From Luoshenia tenuis (GTDB lineage Bacteria > Bacillota > Clostridia > Christensenellales > GCA-900066905), in NCBI RefSeq assembly GCF_014384745.1, contig NZ_JACRSO010000002.1, positions 434,001 to 498,000 of the forward strand: 64,000 bases of DNA, in the 5' to 3' direction. Under the pieces are notes generated by a model. It saw only the letters and a list, made by a program, of their open reading frames with translations, made no database searches and was not told where the DNA came from. Every line of letters starts with the position of its first letter. Position 1 is the first letter of the stretch. Positions 1-8,192 of this stretch are shown here, piece after piece. The position numbers and the translations under genes were made by a program.

Positions 1-1256
1 CGCTCCAAGTCATTAATGGTATGGAACAGGATACCGTTGAGCTTCATATCCGCTTCCGGCAGGTCCAGCTGGTTGGCCTTGACCAGATAGTGGGTGATCT
101 CATGATTTAAATAGTTGATCACCTGCTCGTGCTGCTGCACGTAATTGACCTGTTCGGCGTTCTTGTGCAAGAACGCGTCCATGGCGCGATTGATGTTGTC
201 CACCGCCAGATCCGCCATGCGGTTGACCTCTTTGAGGATCTGGGGCACCACCAGCGCCGGCGTGGTCAAGATACGGTCGTCCAGGTATTTGAGCCGGCGC
301 TCTTCCATCTGCGGGTCTTCGCCCGGGACGATCTTCATGGAGAGTTTGACCAGCAGGTTGCTCATGGGCAGGAAGATGATCACGCCCAGCACGTTAAACA
401 GCGTATGCGCGTTGGCGATCTGGCGGGAAACATCTCCCGGAGAGAGCGCCTGTATCCCGTCGATAATCGCCGGGAAGCACTGGATCAGCGCAAATACGAT
501 GACGCTGGAGAATACGTTGAACATCAGATGGATGATCGCGGCGCGGTGCGCGGTCTTGCTGGTGCCCACGCTGGCCAGCATGGCCGTTACACAGGTGCCG
601 ATATTCTGCCCCAGAATGATCAGATAGGCCGCGTCCAGGTCGATCAGCCCCTGCATGGCCAGCGCCTGCAAGATACCAACGGAGGCGGAAGAACTCTGGA
701 TGATGGCCGTAAAAGCGATACCGGCCAAAATGCCCAGCACCGGGTTTTTAAAGGCCACCAGCATATTTACAAATTCCGGCACATCCTTGAGCGGCTCCAT
801 GGAAGTGCTCATCATATCCAGACCGATAAACAGGATGCCGAAGCCGGCGATCACTTCGCCGATGTGCCTAGTAAAGTTCTTTTTGGTGAACATCACGATG
901 GCCACGCCCGCGAAGATCGCTACCGGCGCCAGCGCCGTCAGTTTAAAAGCGATAATCTGGCCGGTAACCGTGGTACCGATGTTCGCGCCCAGGATCACGC
1001 CCGTGGCTTGGAACAGGTTCATCAGCCCCGCGTTAACAAAGCCAACGGTCATGACCGTTGTCGCGCTGGAACTTTGGATCAGCATGGTGAACACCATACC
1101 TACCAGCATGCCCAAGAAACGGTTGGTCGTCAATACGTTGAGCATGTTGCGCAGGCGGTTCCCCGCCGCGCGCTCCAGGCCGTCGGACATCATCTTCATG
1201 CCGTACAGGAAGAGGCCGAGGCCCCCGGCGAGCGTAGCGATATTCCAAAAATCCAT
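1..1256 (-). CDS. Na+/phosphate cotransporter family protein with PhoU-like tail (5' end complete, 3' end outside window)
   Basis: Imports inorganic phosphate with sodium across the cytoplasmic membrane (NptA/PNaS family). The protein starts MDFWNIATLAGGLGLFLYGM after a GGAGG ribosome site. Two inverted copies of the family signature are visible: QSSSATT near residue 62 and QSSSASVG near residue 167, each followed by a glycine-rich NIGT segment (GANIGTTVTG, GQNIGTCVTA). Hydrophobic helices run to about residue 305. The rest (MEERRLKYLDDRILTTPALV onward) is the helical PhoU-like cytoplasmic domain normal for bacterial members. The reading frame is still open at base 1, so the last 100 or so residues are missing. 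A second phosphate route, pst, lies 22 kb away. Confidence 0.93.
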   Translation of the reverse strand, partial: MDFWNIATLAGGLGLFLYGMKMMSDGLERAAGNRLRNMLNVLTTNRFLGMLVGMVFTMLIQSSSATTVMTVGFVNAGLMNLFQATGVILGANIGTTVTGQIIAFKLTALAPVAIFAGVAIVMFTKKNFTRHIGEVIAGFGILFIGLDMMSTSMEPLKDVPEFVNMLVAFKNPVLGILAGIAFTAIIQSSSASVGILQALAMQGLIDLDAAYLIILGQNIGTCVTAMLASVGTSKTAHRAAIIHLMFNVFSSVIVFALIQCFPAIIDGIQALSPGDVSRQIANAHTLFNVLGVIIFLPMSNLLVKLSMKIVPGEDPQMEERRLKYLDDRILTTPALVVPQILKEVNRMADLAVDNINRAMDAFLHKNAEQVNYVQQHEQVINYLNHEITHYLVKANQLDLPEADMKLNGILFHTINDLE

Positions 1257-1357
1257 CGTTTTCCTCCCGTGTATCGCTTTTTTAAATTTTTCTACACATC
1301 TCTAGCCAAAATCCATTGTAAAGGATTTTTAATGCAAAATCAATTTAAAATGACGCT

Positions 1358-1843
1358 TTAACGGGCAAATTTACCAAGATTCGACAGTCCTGAGAAATGA
1401 TTTTGTCGCATCGCCTCGTAAACGACGATGGCTACGGAGTTGGACAGATTGAGCGAGCGCGCCGCCTCCACCATGGGGATGCGGATACAATCCTCCAGAT
1501 GCTGGCACAAAAGCGCCTCGGGAAGCCCTCGGGTCTCCTTGCCGAAAACCAGAAAGTCTCCGTCCCGATACTGCACATCCGCATAGGTCTGGGGGGATTT
1601 GGTGCTGGCGTAATAAAGCTGTTGCGGCCGGCAGGAAGCTACCAGCTCCTCCAGGCTCTCCCAACGGTGCACCTGGGTCAGAGGCCAGTAATCCAGCCCC
1701 GCGCGTTTCAGATAACGGTCCTCCAGCGAGAAGCCCAGCTTGCCTACCAGGTGCAGCTCGCTGCCCGTAGCCGCGCAGGTGCGGGCGATATTGCCGGTAT
1801 TCTGCGGGATCTCCGGCTCCACCAAGACGATATGAAATGCCAT
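1358..1843 (-). CDS. trmL: tRNA (cytidine(34)/uridine-2'-O)-methyltransferase TrmL
   Basis: SPOUT-class methyltransferase that adds a 2'-O-methyl group to wobble position 34 of leucine tRNAs, using SAM. The 161 residues match the single-domain family length. Family blocks are visible in order: PEIPQNTGNIARTC at the N-terminus, LVFGKETRGLPE near residue 99, and IPMVEAARSLNLSNSVAIVV near residue 124, the last two forming the SAM-binding trefoil knot. It lies between the Na/Pi cotransporter and the rhomboid gene, all on the same strand; only 27 bases separate it from the upstream rhomboid gene, so co-transcription is likely. Confidence 0.95.
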   Translation of the reverse strand: MAFHIVLVEPEIPQNTGNIARTCAATGSELHLVGKLGFSLEDRYLKRAGLDYWPLTQVHRWESLEELVASCRPQQLYYASTKSPQTYADVQYRDGDFLVFGKETRGLPEALLCQHLEDCIRIPMVEAARSLNLSNSVAIVVYEAMRQNHFSGLSNLGKFAR

Positions 1844-1870
1844 TTTTTATACTCCCATCTCTTCTAAAAC

Positions 1871-2569
1871 CTAAGGCTGTAAATACATCATCTGCCCGGC
1901 CACGATAGCGGCACCCGCCAGCAGAACCATGCCCGCGATCACCGCGATGCGGCGGGCTTTTGGCACGCGCTCACCGTATAAGCCCAGGGCCAATGCGGCC
2001 AGAAAGCCGCCCAGCAGGCCGCCGATATGCGCAAAGTTATCGATGCCGGTGCGGATAAACCCATAGAACAGGTTAAAGCCGATGATCAGTAGCACCTGCA
2101 TGCCGAACATCGCGTTAAAGGCGATCTTATCCTTTTTACGGAAGTACAGCAGCGCGCCGAACAACCCGAAGATCGCCCCGGATGCGCCTACTGCAAGATA
2201 GGGCGAAAACACGTAGCTGCACAGGTTGCCGAACACCCCTGCGATCAGATAGATCGCAAGATACTTCGCCCGTCCATACATCGCCTCAAGCACCCTGCCC
2301 CATACCACCAGCGCATACAGGTTGAAAGCCAGATGATCCAGCCCGCCGTGCAAAAAAACCGGCGAAAGCAGCCGCCAATATTCCCCCGCCGCGATCCACG
2401 CGTTCACCTTAGCCCCCATCAGGGCCAAAATAAAGGTGTTGCTGTCCGCCCCCAGGAGCATCTCCAGCAGGTAGACGGCGGCACAGATCGCGGCCAGGGT
2501 ATATGTAACGACCGGCTTGCGCCGGGAAACCGCCGGCCGGGCCGGTGTGTTTACTTCATCCATACCCAA
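1871..2569 (-). CDS. Rhomboid-family intramembrane serine protease
   Basis: Integral membrane protease that cleaves substrates within or near the membrane. The 232 residues hold six predicted membrane helices after a short basic N-terminus. The catalytic serine sits in GASGAIFGLFGAL (about residue 131) and the catalytic histidine in NFAHIGGLLGG (about residue 179). HGGLDHLAFNLYAL supplies the loop-1/helix-2 H..H..N pattern typical of rhomboids. Substrates cannot be inferred from the context. The gene starts 20 bases downstream of the aminotransferase stop codon, so it probably belongs to the same transcript. Confidence 0.93.
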   Translation of the reverse strand: MGMDEVNTPARPAVSRRKPVVTYTLAAICAAVYLLEMLLGADSNTFILALMGAKVNAWIAAGEYWRLLSPVFLHGGLDHLAFNLYALVVWGRVLEAMYGRAKYLAIYLIAGVFGNLCSYVFSPYLAVGASGAIFGLFGALLYFRKKDKIAFNAMFGMQVLLIIGFNLFYGFIRTGIDNFAHIGGLLGGFLAALALGLYGERVPKARRIAVIAGMVLLAGAAIVAGQMMYLQP

Positions 2570-2589
2570 TAAAATCCTTATCGATTATT

Positions 2590-3771
2590 TTACTTTAAAA
2601 GCGGCGCTACAAAGCCCTCAATGCGGCGCAGCGCCTCTTTGAGCTGCTCCATGGAGGTGGCATAGCTGCAGCGGATAAAGCCCTCGCCCTGGGCGCCAAA
2701 GGCGCTGCCCGGTACCGCGGCCACCTTTTTCTCCCGCAGCAGGCGCTCGCAAAATTCGTCGCTGCTCAGTCCCATCCCTTTGATGGAGGGGAACGCGTAG
2801 AAGGCGCCCTCCGGCTCATAACAGGGCAGGCCCATATCGTTAAAACCGTTGACCACTACGCGCCGGCGCAGGTCGTAGGCGTCGTGCATGCGCTTAACGT
2901 CCGCATAATCCGTGGCGCGGCCCTGCTTTAAGGCCTCTACCCCGGCCGCCTGGGCCATGGTGCTGGCGCAAAGGATGGAGTACTGGTGGATCTTGCACAT
3001 GGCTGCCACCAGGTCCCGGTGCCCGCAAAGGTAGCCCAGACGCCACCCGGTCATGGCAAAGGCCTTTGAAAAGCCGTTGATCACGATGGTACGCTCATAC
3101 ATGGAGGGAAGCTGCGCAATGCTGACGTGCTTGCCCGAATAGGTCAGCTCCGCATAGATCTCATCGGAGATCACGGCGATATTCGTCCCTTCCAGCGCGC
3201 CGGCCAGCGCCTCCAAACTTTGCCGGTCCATGATCCCGCCGGTGGGGTTGGAGGGGAAGGGCAGGATCAGCGCTTTGGTCCGCTGGGTGATCCGGGGCAG
3301 GATCAGCTCCGGCGTGAGCTTAAAGCCGTTATCCGCACTCATGGGGATAGATACCGGCACGGCGTTGGCAAAGACCACGCCCGGGGCATAGGATACATAA
3401 CCCGGATCCGGGATCAATACCTCGTCCCCCGGGTCCAGCAGGGCGCGCAGCGCAAGGTCTATGGCCTCGCTGGCGCCAATGGTCACCAGTATCTGGTCGG
3501 CCGGGTCGTACGCCAGGTCAAAGCGCCCCTCCAGATACCGTGCGATCTCCCTGCGCAGCTCCAGCGTGCCCCAGTTGGAGGTATAGCCCGTCATCCCCTT
3601 TTCCAGCGAGCGCATGCCCGCCTGGCGGATATTCCAGGGGGTGACAAAGTCCGGCTCGCCCACGCCCAGAGAGATGGCGTCCTTCATCTCGGCGACGATA
3701 TCAAAAAACTTACGGATGCCGCTTTTGGGCACCGTAGCCATCCGCTTTGCGATCAAATCGTTCGGATTCAC
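2590..3771 (-). CDS. Class I/II pyridoxal-phosphate aminotransferase
   Basis: PLP-dependent aminotransferase of the aspartate/aromatic type (fold type I), 393 residues, full length. Visible landmarks: GVGEPDFVTP near the N-terminus, the substrate loop GYTSNWGTLELRR, PFPSNPTGG (asparagine contacting PLP), ISDEIYAELTY (Asp and Tyr contacting PLP), and the lysine that forms the Schiff base in NGFSKAFAMTGWRLGY. The C-terminal IRCSYATS contains the arginine that binds the substrate carboxylate. The start codon overlaps the stop of the upstream Lrp-type regulator by four bases. That coupling is common for this aminotransferase subgroup and suggests the regulator senses an amino acid handled by the enzyme. 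The exact substrate is unknown. Confidence 0.93.
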   Translation of the reverse strand: MNPNDLIAKRMATVPKSGIRKFFDIVAEMKDAISLGVGEPDFVTPWNIRQAGMRSLEKGMTGYTSNWGTLELRREIARYLEGRFDLAYDPADQILVTIGASEAIDLALRALLDPGDEVLIPDPGYVSYAPGVVFANAVPVSIPMSADNGFKLTPELILPRITQRTKALILPFPSNPTGGIMDRQSLEALAGALEGTNIAVISDEIYAELTYSGKHVSIAQLPSMYERTIVINGFSKAFAMTGWRLGYLCGHRDLVAAMCKIHQYSILCASTMAQAAGVEALKQGRATDYADVKRMHDAYDLRRRVVVNGFNDMGLPCYEPEGAFYAFPSIKGMGLSSDEFCERLLREKKVAAVPGSAFGAQGEGFIRCSYATSMEQLKEALRRIEGFVAPLLK

Positions 3772-4265
3772 GGGGAGACCACCAGCCTTTGATCGTCCAT
3801 CTCCGGCTCCATCGCCACATCCTCCACCTTATACTTTTTCAGCACAAAGTGCGTCGCGGTGGAAAGCACCCCTTCCATGGTGGCCAAGCGCTCGTTTACA
3901 AACTGCGCCACCTCCCGGAGAGACTTGCCCTCCACCTGCACCAGCAGGTCGTATCCGCCGGAGACCAGGTAGAGCGAGCGCACCTCCGGATAGTGATAAA
4001 TACGCTCGGCCAGCGTATCAAAACCCACCCCGTCGTGCAGCGTGACCTTGATCTCGATCAGCGCATCCACGCGGTTGCTGTCAAACTTCTCCCAGTTGAT
4101 CAGCGTTGAATATTTAACGATGATGCCCTCTTTTTCCATGCGCGCAATGGCGCTGCGCACCTGCTCGGGCTCATGGTGCAAAAGTTTGGCGATCTCCTCG
4201 GCCGTCATGCGGGAATCGTTGGCCAACAGGGCCAGGATATCGCTGTTCATCTGTTCCGTCGTCAT
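3768..4265 (-). CDS. Lrp/AsnC-family transcriptional regulator
   Basis: DNA-binding regulator of amino-acid metabolism. The N-terminal 60 residues form a winged helix-turn-helix (LLANDSRMTAEEIAKLLHHE then VRSAIARMEKEGIIVKYSTL). The C-terminal half is an RAM/ASNC ligand-binding domain (VDALIEIKVTLHDGVGFDTL, LVSGGYDLLVQVEGKSLREV). At 165 residues it has the family length. The downstream aminotransferase overlaps it by four bases, so the two are translationally coupled. Lrp proteins usually regulate their own operon, so the 73-base gap upstream is the likely operator region, although no clear dyad was found there. Confidence 0.93.
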   Translation of the reverse strand: MTTEQMNSDILALLANDSRMTAEEIAKLLHHEPEQVRSAIARMEKEGIIVKYSTLINWEKFDSNRVDALIEIKVTLHDGVGFDTLAERIYHYPEVRSLYLVSGGYDLLVQVEGKSLREVAQFVNERLATMEGVLSTATHFVLKKYKVEDVAMEPEMDDQRLVVSP

Positions 4266-4338
4266 CTATCAATCACCCTTTCTTGATGCTGTTTGGCTAA
4301 ACGCTTTTTGCTATTCTAGCACTTCCCATTCCCCCGCG

Positions 4339-5373
4339 TCAAACCTCCATGCCGGGGACCTGGTCAGCCTGCAGGCCAAAGGCGGCGCGCAGCCGGTCAA
4401 GCGAGGGGACGTACCCCAAAAGCCCGTTCACCTTTCCCTTAATGGTATAAGCGCCAAGGTCCGCCGGGATATACACCGTTTCCCCCACTTCCAGATCCAT
4501 CTCGCCCTCTTCAAAGCAGAGCTTGCCAGTTCCTTCCAACAGGGTCAGGGCGTAAAAGCGCGTTCCGTCAGTCTCCATCTCCAGCGCGCTCTCCACTTCC
4601 AGCTTCTCCAGCGCAAAGGCCTTGCAGGCCGCAAGCAGCGTGCGGGTGGCGCCTTCCGTCTGGAGCGTGGGCCCGCCCGCCCCTACACGAGGTGCGGCGC
4701 CGGTTTTGACCGATTGCAGCGCCTGGGAGATATGCAGCTCACGCGTGCTCCCGTCCGGATTTTTACGGTCCCAATCATATACCCGGTAGACCGTATCCGA
4801 GCTTTGCTGGATCTCATATACCAAAATCCCTTCGCCCAGCGCATGCACTAATCCTGCCGGTACGAACAACACGTCGCCTGGCTTAACGGGAATCCATTCC
4901 AATACGTCCTGCACCTGTCCCCGCTCGATGGCCCGGCGGAAATCCTCTGCCCCGGTGCCGGGCTTTAGCCCGTAGACCAGCTGCGCATCCGGCTTGCAGT
5001 CTACTACATACCACGCCTCGGTCTTAGCCGCGCCGCCCAGCGCTCTGGCCGCCGCCTCGTCCGGATGCACCTGCACCGAAAGCTTGCCCTGGGCATCCAG
5101 AAACTTCACCAACAGCGGCAATTCCACGCCCTTTTGGGCTGCCTCGCTGCCCACTGCTTTTTTGCCAAACCGGGTGAGCACCGTCCCCAGGCGCATGCCG
5201 GTAAACTCCCCCTCGCTGACCCGTGAGGGGCCCTGCTCCAGCGTGGACAGCTCCCAGCTCTCGCCGATCTTTTCCCCCTCAGGCAGGGGTTTGTTCAGTT
5301 TTTCGCGCAGCGCCTGGCCGCCCCAGGGCGCCGCCTTTAACGACGCTGCCACTTTTAACGGTCGATTCATCAT
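4339..5373 (-). CDS. manA: Class I mannose-6-phosphate isomerase
   Basis: Zinc-dependent enzyme interconverting mannose-6-phosphate and fructose-6-phosphate in the cytoplasm. The 344-residue protein is the short Firmicutes type. It shows the zinc-binding LSVQVHPDEAAA (residues near 99), TEAWYVVDC, and PGDVLFVPAGLVHALGEGIL, where the second histidine ligand lies. A cupin-like C-terminal domain follows. It stands alone between the Lrp gene and the terminator of the VanW-type gene, and is likely its own transcription unit. Role: mannose use or supply of mannose-6-phosphate for surface glycans. Confidence 0.94.
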   Translation of the reverse strand: MMNRPLKVAASLKAAPWGGQALREKLNKPLPEGEKIGESWELSTLEQGPSRVSEGEFTGMRLGTVLTRFGKKAVGSEAAQKGVELPLLVKFLDAQGKLSVQVHPDEAAARALGGAAKTEAWYVVDCKPDAQLVYGLKPGTGAEDFRRAIERGQVQDVLEWIPVKPGDVLFVPAGLVHALGEGILVYEIQQSSDTVYRVYDWDRKNPDGSTRELHISQALQSVKTGAAPRVGAGGPTLQTEGATRTLLAACKAFALEKLEVESALEMETDGTRFYALTLLEGTGKLCFEEGEMDLEVGETVYIPADLGAYTIKGKVNGLLGYVPSLDRLRAAFGLQADQVPGMEV

Positions 5374-5403
5374 TAGCCTCCTGCAAATCCCCTATTCGAT
5401 GGA

Positions 5404-5438
5404 AAACGGGCTATACGGTTAAGTACGATAGCCCGTTT
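5404..5438 (-). terminator. Intrinsic terminator of the VanW-domain gene
   Basis: An 11-bp perfect stem (AAACGGGCTAT / ATAGCCCGTTT) with a 13-base loop lies just downstream of the VanW-type gene and is followed on the minus strand by TTTTCC. It separates that gene from manA. Confidence 0.7.
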
Positions 5439-5471
5439 AAATGCTCTATTGGTCTGTCAGCCCCCGGCCCG

Positions 5472-7253
5472 CTACTCCTGCCCCTCGCCAGCAGGTTGCT
5501 CCGGCGTCGGGTCCGGTTCAGGGTCGGTCGATGGCGTCGGCTGGGCCGGTGTACTGGGAGAGGGCTCGGCTGACTGCGAAGGCGTAGGCGTTGCCGCAGG
5601 GGCGTTGGGCCCCACGCGGTACTCGCCCTGTACGGCCGGATACCGGTCCGTATGCAGCAGCACGGTATCGACCTTATTGCCGTCCTTATCGTAGTACACC
5701 TTGTAGCCCTTGGCGATGGTGCCCGTGCGGCGCTGGATGACCTGTACGCGCTCGCCGGGTTTAAGCGAATTATCAACCGTCGTCTTATCGGCCGGCGGAT
5801 CGATCGAGCCCACCACTTCGCCCACGGTCTTAATGGTTACGCCATCGGCCAGCGGCGCGCCGTAAATGTAAATGGTCAACTGCTGGTTGGCAAAACTGTA
5901 GGCCAGGTAGACCGGCGTATCCTTGTTGTTCTTAAATTTAAAGTCCGCCCCGCCGTAGTTTACGGTGGCATCCAGCCCAGCCGGTACGTATGTGGATTTG
6001 ATCGAATGGTGATACCGCTCGGTCACCTCCAGGTCCGCCATTAATACGGCGTTATACAGGGTACTGGAGACCTGGCAGACGCCGCCGCCCGGCTCATCTA
6101 CAAACTGGTTGCCATTTTTAATGGCCGGCGCAGCCTTGTAGCCCTTGGCGGTAGACCGCTCGCCCGTCGAATTATTAAAGGAAAACTCCTCGCCCGGCTG
6201 CAGCACGCGCCCCTGGAAAGAATCGCAGGCCAGGCGGATATTGGTGTTGCGGTTGCTGTTAGAGGTCGTCGTGGTCTGGTATTTGCTGACCAGCTGCGTC
6301 TGCTCTTTCAGCTGGGCCACGGTCACCGCGGGCTGTACATCCTGCAGCGTCACTGCAATGCTGCCCTCTTTTTGCTCCTGGCTCAGCATGGTCTTGAGCT
6401 GAGAAGCGATCTCCTCCCGGTTGGGCTCCTTGCCTGGGGTGCCTTCCTGGTACTCAAACTTCACTTCCTGATCCGGGTGGAAGGCCGTCACCTTGGCATC
6501 CTGCGCCGCAACGCCGATGCCGTTTAAGGCCTCGTCCAGCATTGCGTCCAGCTGCGCCTCATCGCTCAGTTCCATCGGCACGGTAATGTCGTACCCCTTG
6601 GCCAGCTCCTCGATCTTTTGCAGGCGCGCTTCCCGCTCCCCATCCTTGCCCAGGGAGACCGCCTCGTCCAGGGCCGAGGCCGTATCAAAGGTCAGCCCCG
6701 CCTTGGTAAAGTCTAAGGCTATATCCTGCCCGTCATGGTTGAGCTTGATCGCAATATCCGCCAATGTCTGGGTGTTGGCCTGATCGACCTTGGCCTGCGC
6801 TTCCTCGCGGGTCAGCCCGCCCACGTCCACGCCGTTGATGTGGATGCCCGGGTAAATCGTCGTCTGGGCCAGCAGCTCATCCTGGCGCGCCGCCTGCTGG
6901 CTGCTCCACCAGGCATAAACGCCCACCGCAGCGGCGATCACCACCACCGCAGCGACGATAATCGCAATCAACCTGGCGTTTGACTTTTTCTTTTTTGGCG
7001 GCTGGCCGCCGGCTTTGGGGCGCACCTCAAAAAGCTCGGGCTCTTCCCGGCTCTCTGCGCGCTGGGCCGGCCTGCGGGCCTGCTGCTCGGGCTGCTCAAA
7101 TACCTCTTCTGGCAACACGCCGCCCACATCGTCCCCATCTTGCTGCGCATAGTCCCCGCCTGCAGGGATATCCGTCTCCTGCTCCGGCTGCGCAGCGTAG
7201 GGCTCTCCGGCCGGATTCAATATCCGGTCTTCCTCATTTCTATCACGGTTCAT
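5472..7253 (-). CDS. Membrane-anchored VanW-domain cell-envelope protein
   Basis: Cell-envelope protein of 593 residues in the family exemplified by Bacillus YoaR. An acidic, Pro/Gln-rich cytoplasmic tail of about 90 residues precedes one membrane helix (LIAIIVAAVVVIAAAVGVYA). Outside the membrane come a putative peptidoglycan-binding domain (IYPGIHINGVDVGGLTREEA), a second such region, and the VanW domain (about residues 320-460: FSFNNSTGERSTAKGYKAAP, GGGVCQVSSTLYNAVLMADL). A G5-like stretch (PGERVQVIQRRTGTIAKGYK) leads to a Pro/Thr/Ser/Glu-rich C-terminal tail of about 45 residues. The VanW fold resembles L,D-transpeptidase-like envelope domains, but its chemistry is not established. It is flanked by manA and rex. 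Confidence 0.88.
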   Translation of the reverse strand: MNRDRNEEDRILNPAGEPYAAQPEQETDIPAGGDYAQQDGDDVGGVLPEEVFEQPEQQARRPAQRAESREEPELFEVRPKAGGQPPKKKKSNARLIAIIVAAVVVIAAAVGVYAWWSSQQAARQDELLAQTTIYPGIHINGVDVGGLTREEAQAKVDQANTQTLADIAIKLNHDGQDIALDFTKAGLTFDTASALDEAVSLGKDGEREARLQKIEELAKGYDITVPMELSDEAQLDAMLDEALNGIGVAAQDAKVTAFHPDQEVKFEYQEGTPGKEPNREEIASQLKTMLSQEQKEGSIAVTLQDVQPAVTVAQLKEQTQLVSKYQTTTTSNSNRNTNIRLACDSFQGRVLQPGEEFSFNNSTGERSTAKGYKAAPAIKNGNQFVDEPGGGVCQVSSTLYNAVLMADLEVTERYHHSIKSTYVPAGLDATVNYGGADFKFKNNKDTPVYLAYSFANQQLTIYIYGAPLADGVTIKTVGEVVGSIDPPADKTTVDNSLKPGERVQVIQRRTGTIAKGYKVYYDKDGNKVDTVLLHTDRYPAVQGEYRVGPNAPAATPTPSQSAEPSPSTPAQPTPSTDPEPDPTPEQPAGEGQE

Positions 7254-7398
7254 TAATGGTACTCCTCCCCGTAAACCTCAATTCCCACACTAGATATGCC
7301 TATCATACCCTATTGGTATAATTCGGTAAACCAAGGACAGACAAATTTAACCAAAACGTAAAAACTTTTTACACCCTGCTTACAAATGCGTCCCGCAC

Positions 7399-8046
7399 TT
7401 ACGCCTGCTCGTCCAACTGGTTCATAAAATAGGAAAGGGCATAAAGGCTATCGCTTAAGCTTACGTTCTCCACTACCACGTTATTCGGCGCCGCCACATC
7501 GATAGGGGCAAAATTCCAAATAGCGCGCACGCCGCACGCGGTCAGCCGGTCGGCCGTTTGCTGGGCAAATTCCCCCGGCGTGGCTACCACCGCGATATTT
7601 ACCTTTTCCGCCGCAAGGTAGCTCTCTAACTCTTGAATATCGCTGACCTGCAGGCGCCCCACCGTCTTTCCGATCAGGCGCGGGTTATTATCAAAGATGG
7701 CATGCACATAAAATCCCTCCCGCGGGAACCCTTCGTAGCATGCCAGCGCCTGGCCGATATTGCCCGCGCCGATAATGATCATATGCTTTTGCTGGCCCAG
7801 CTCCAAAATATCGGCGATCGCGCTTTTCAGCCCCTTGACCGAGTACCCGTAGCCCTGTTGGCCAAAACCGCCAAAGCAGTTCAGGTCGTGCCGGATCTGC
7901 GAGGCCGTAAGGCTCATCAGCCGGCTGAGCTGGCCGGAGGATATCCGCAGCACCCCCTCCCGCTCCAGCTGCGAAAGCTGGCGGTAATAGCGCGGCAGGC
8001 GGCGGATTACGGCGTCTGAAACCCTTTGCTTTTCCATATATACCAC
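7399..8046 (-). CDS. rex: Redox-sensing transcriptional repressor Rex
   Basis: Repressor that reads the NADH/NAD+ ratio and controls fermentation and respiration genes. The N-terminal 85 residues carry a winged helix (AVIRRLPRYYRQLSQLEREG, ISSGQLSRLMSLTASQIRHD). The Rossmann domain follows, with the NAD-binding GAGNIGQALACYEGF and the family-typical IFDNNPRLIGKTVG. A C-terminal helix for domain swapping ends the protein. The 215 residues are normal length. A near-consensus Rex operator lies six bases upstream of the start codon, suggesting autorepression. It is divergent from the ABC-F gene. Confidence 0.97.
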   Translation of the reverse strand: MVYMEKQRVSDAVIRRLPRYYRQLSQLEREGVLRISSGQLSRLMSLTASQIRHDLNCFGGFGQQGYGYSVKGLKSAIADILELGQQKHMIIIGAGNIGQALACYEGFPREGFYVHAIFDNNPRLIGKTVGRLQVSDIQELESYLAAEKVNIAVVATPGEFAQQTADRLTACGVRAIWNFAPIDVAAPNNVVVENVSLSDSLYALSYFMNQLDEQA

Positions 8047-8051
8047 CTAAA

Positions 8052-8069
8052 TTGATAAACTTTTAACAT
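8052..8069. promoter_or_regulatory. Candidate Rex operator
   Basis: The 18-base sequence TTGATAA-ACTT-TTAACAT matches the Rex consensus (TTGTTAA, four bases, TTAACAA) at 12 of 14 fixed positions and keeps the four-base spacer. It sits immediately upstream of the rex start codon, where it would block expression of rex itself. Confidence 0.7.
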
Positions 8070-8192
8070 ATTTTACAATTATAGCATCTCAATTCTGCTT
8101 CGGCAAGTCTACCGCGTCTTGATATTTGCAAATAGCGGGCGCTTTCGGTACAATAATAGAGATTGTCTTATAGTAGGGATCGGGGAGGTTCT

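Noticed and set aside
129..1361. A 410-codon plus-strand open frame over the transporter gene
   Set aside because: It is antisense to the Na/Pi cotransporter, whose minus-strand product has clear QSSSA motifs; the plus-strand translation is low-complexity His/Asp/Arg without homology and without a ribosome site.
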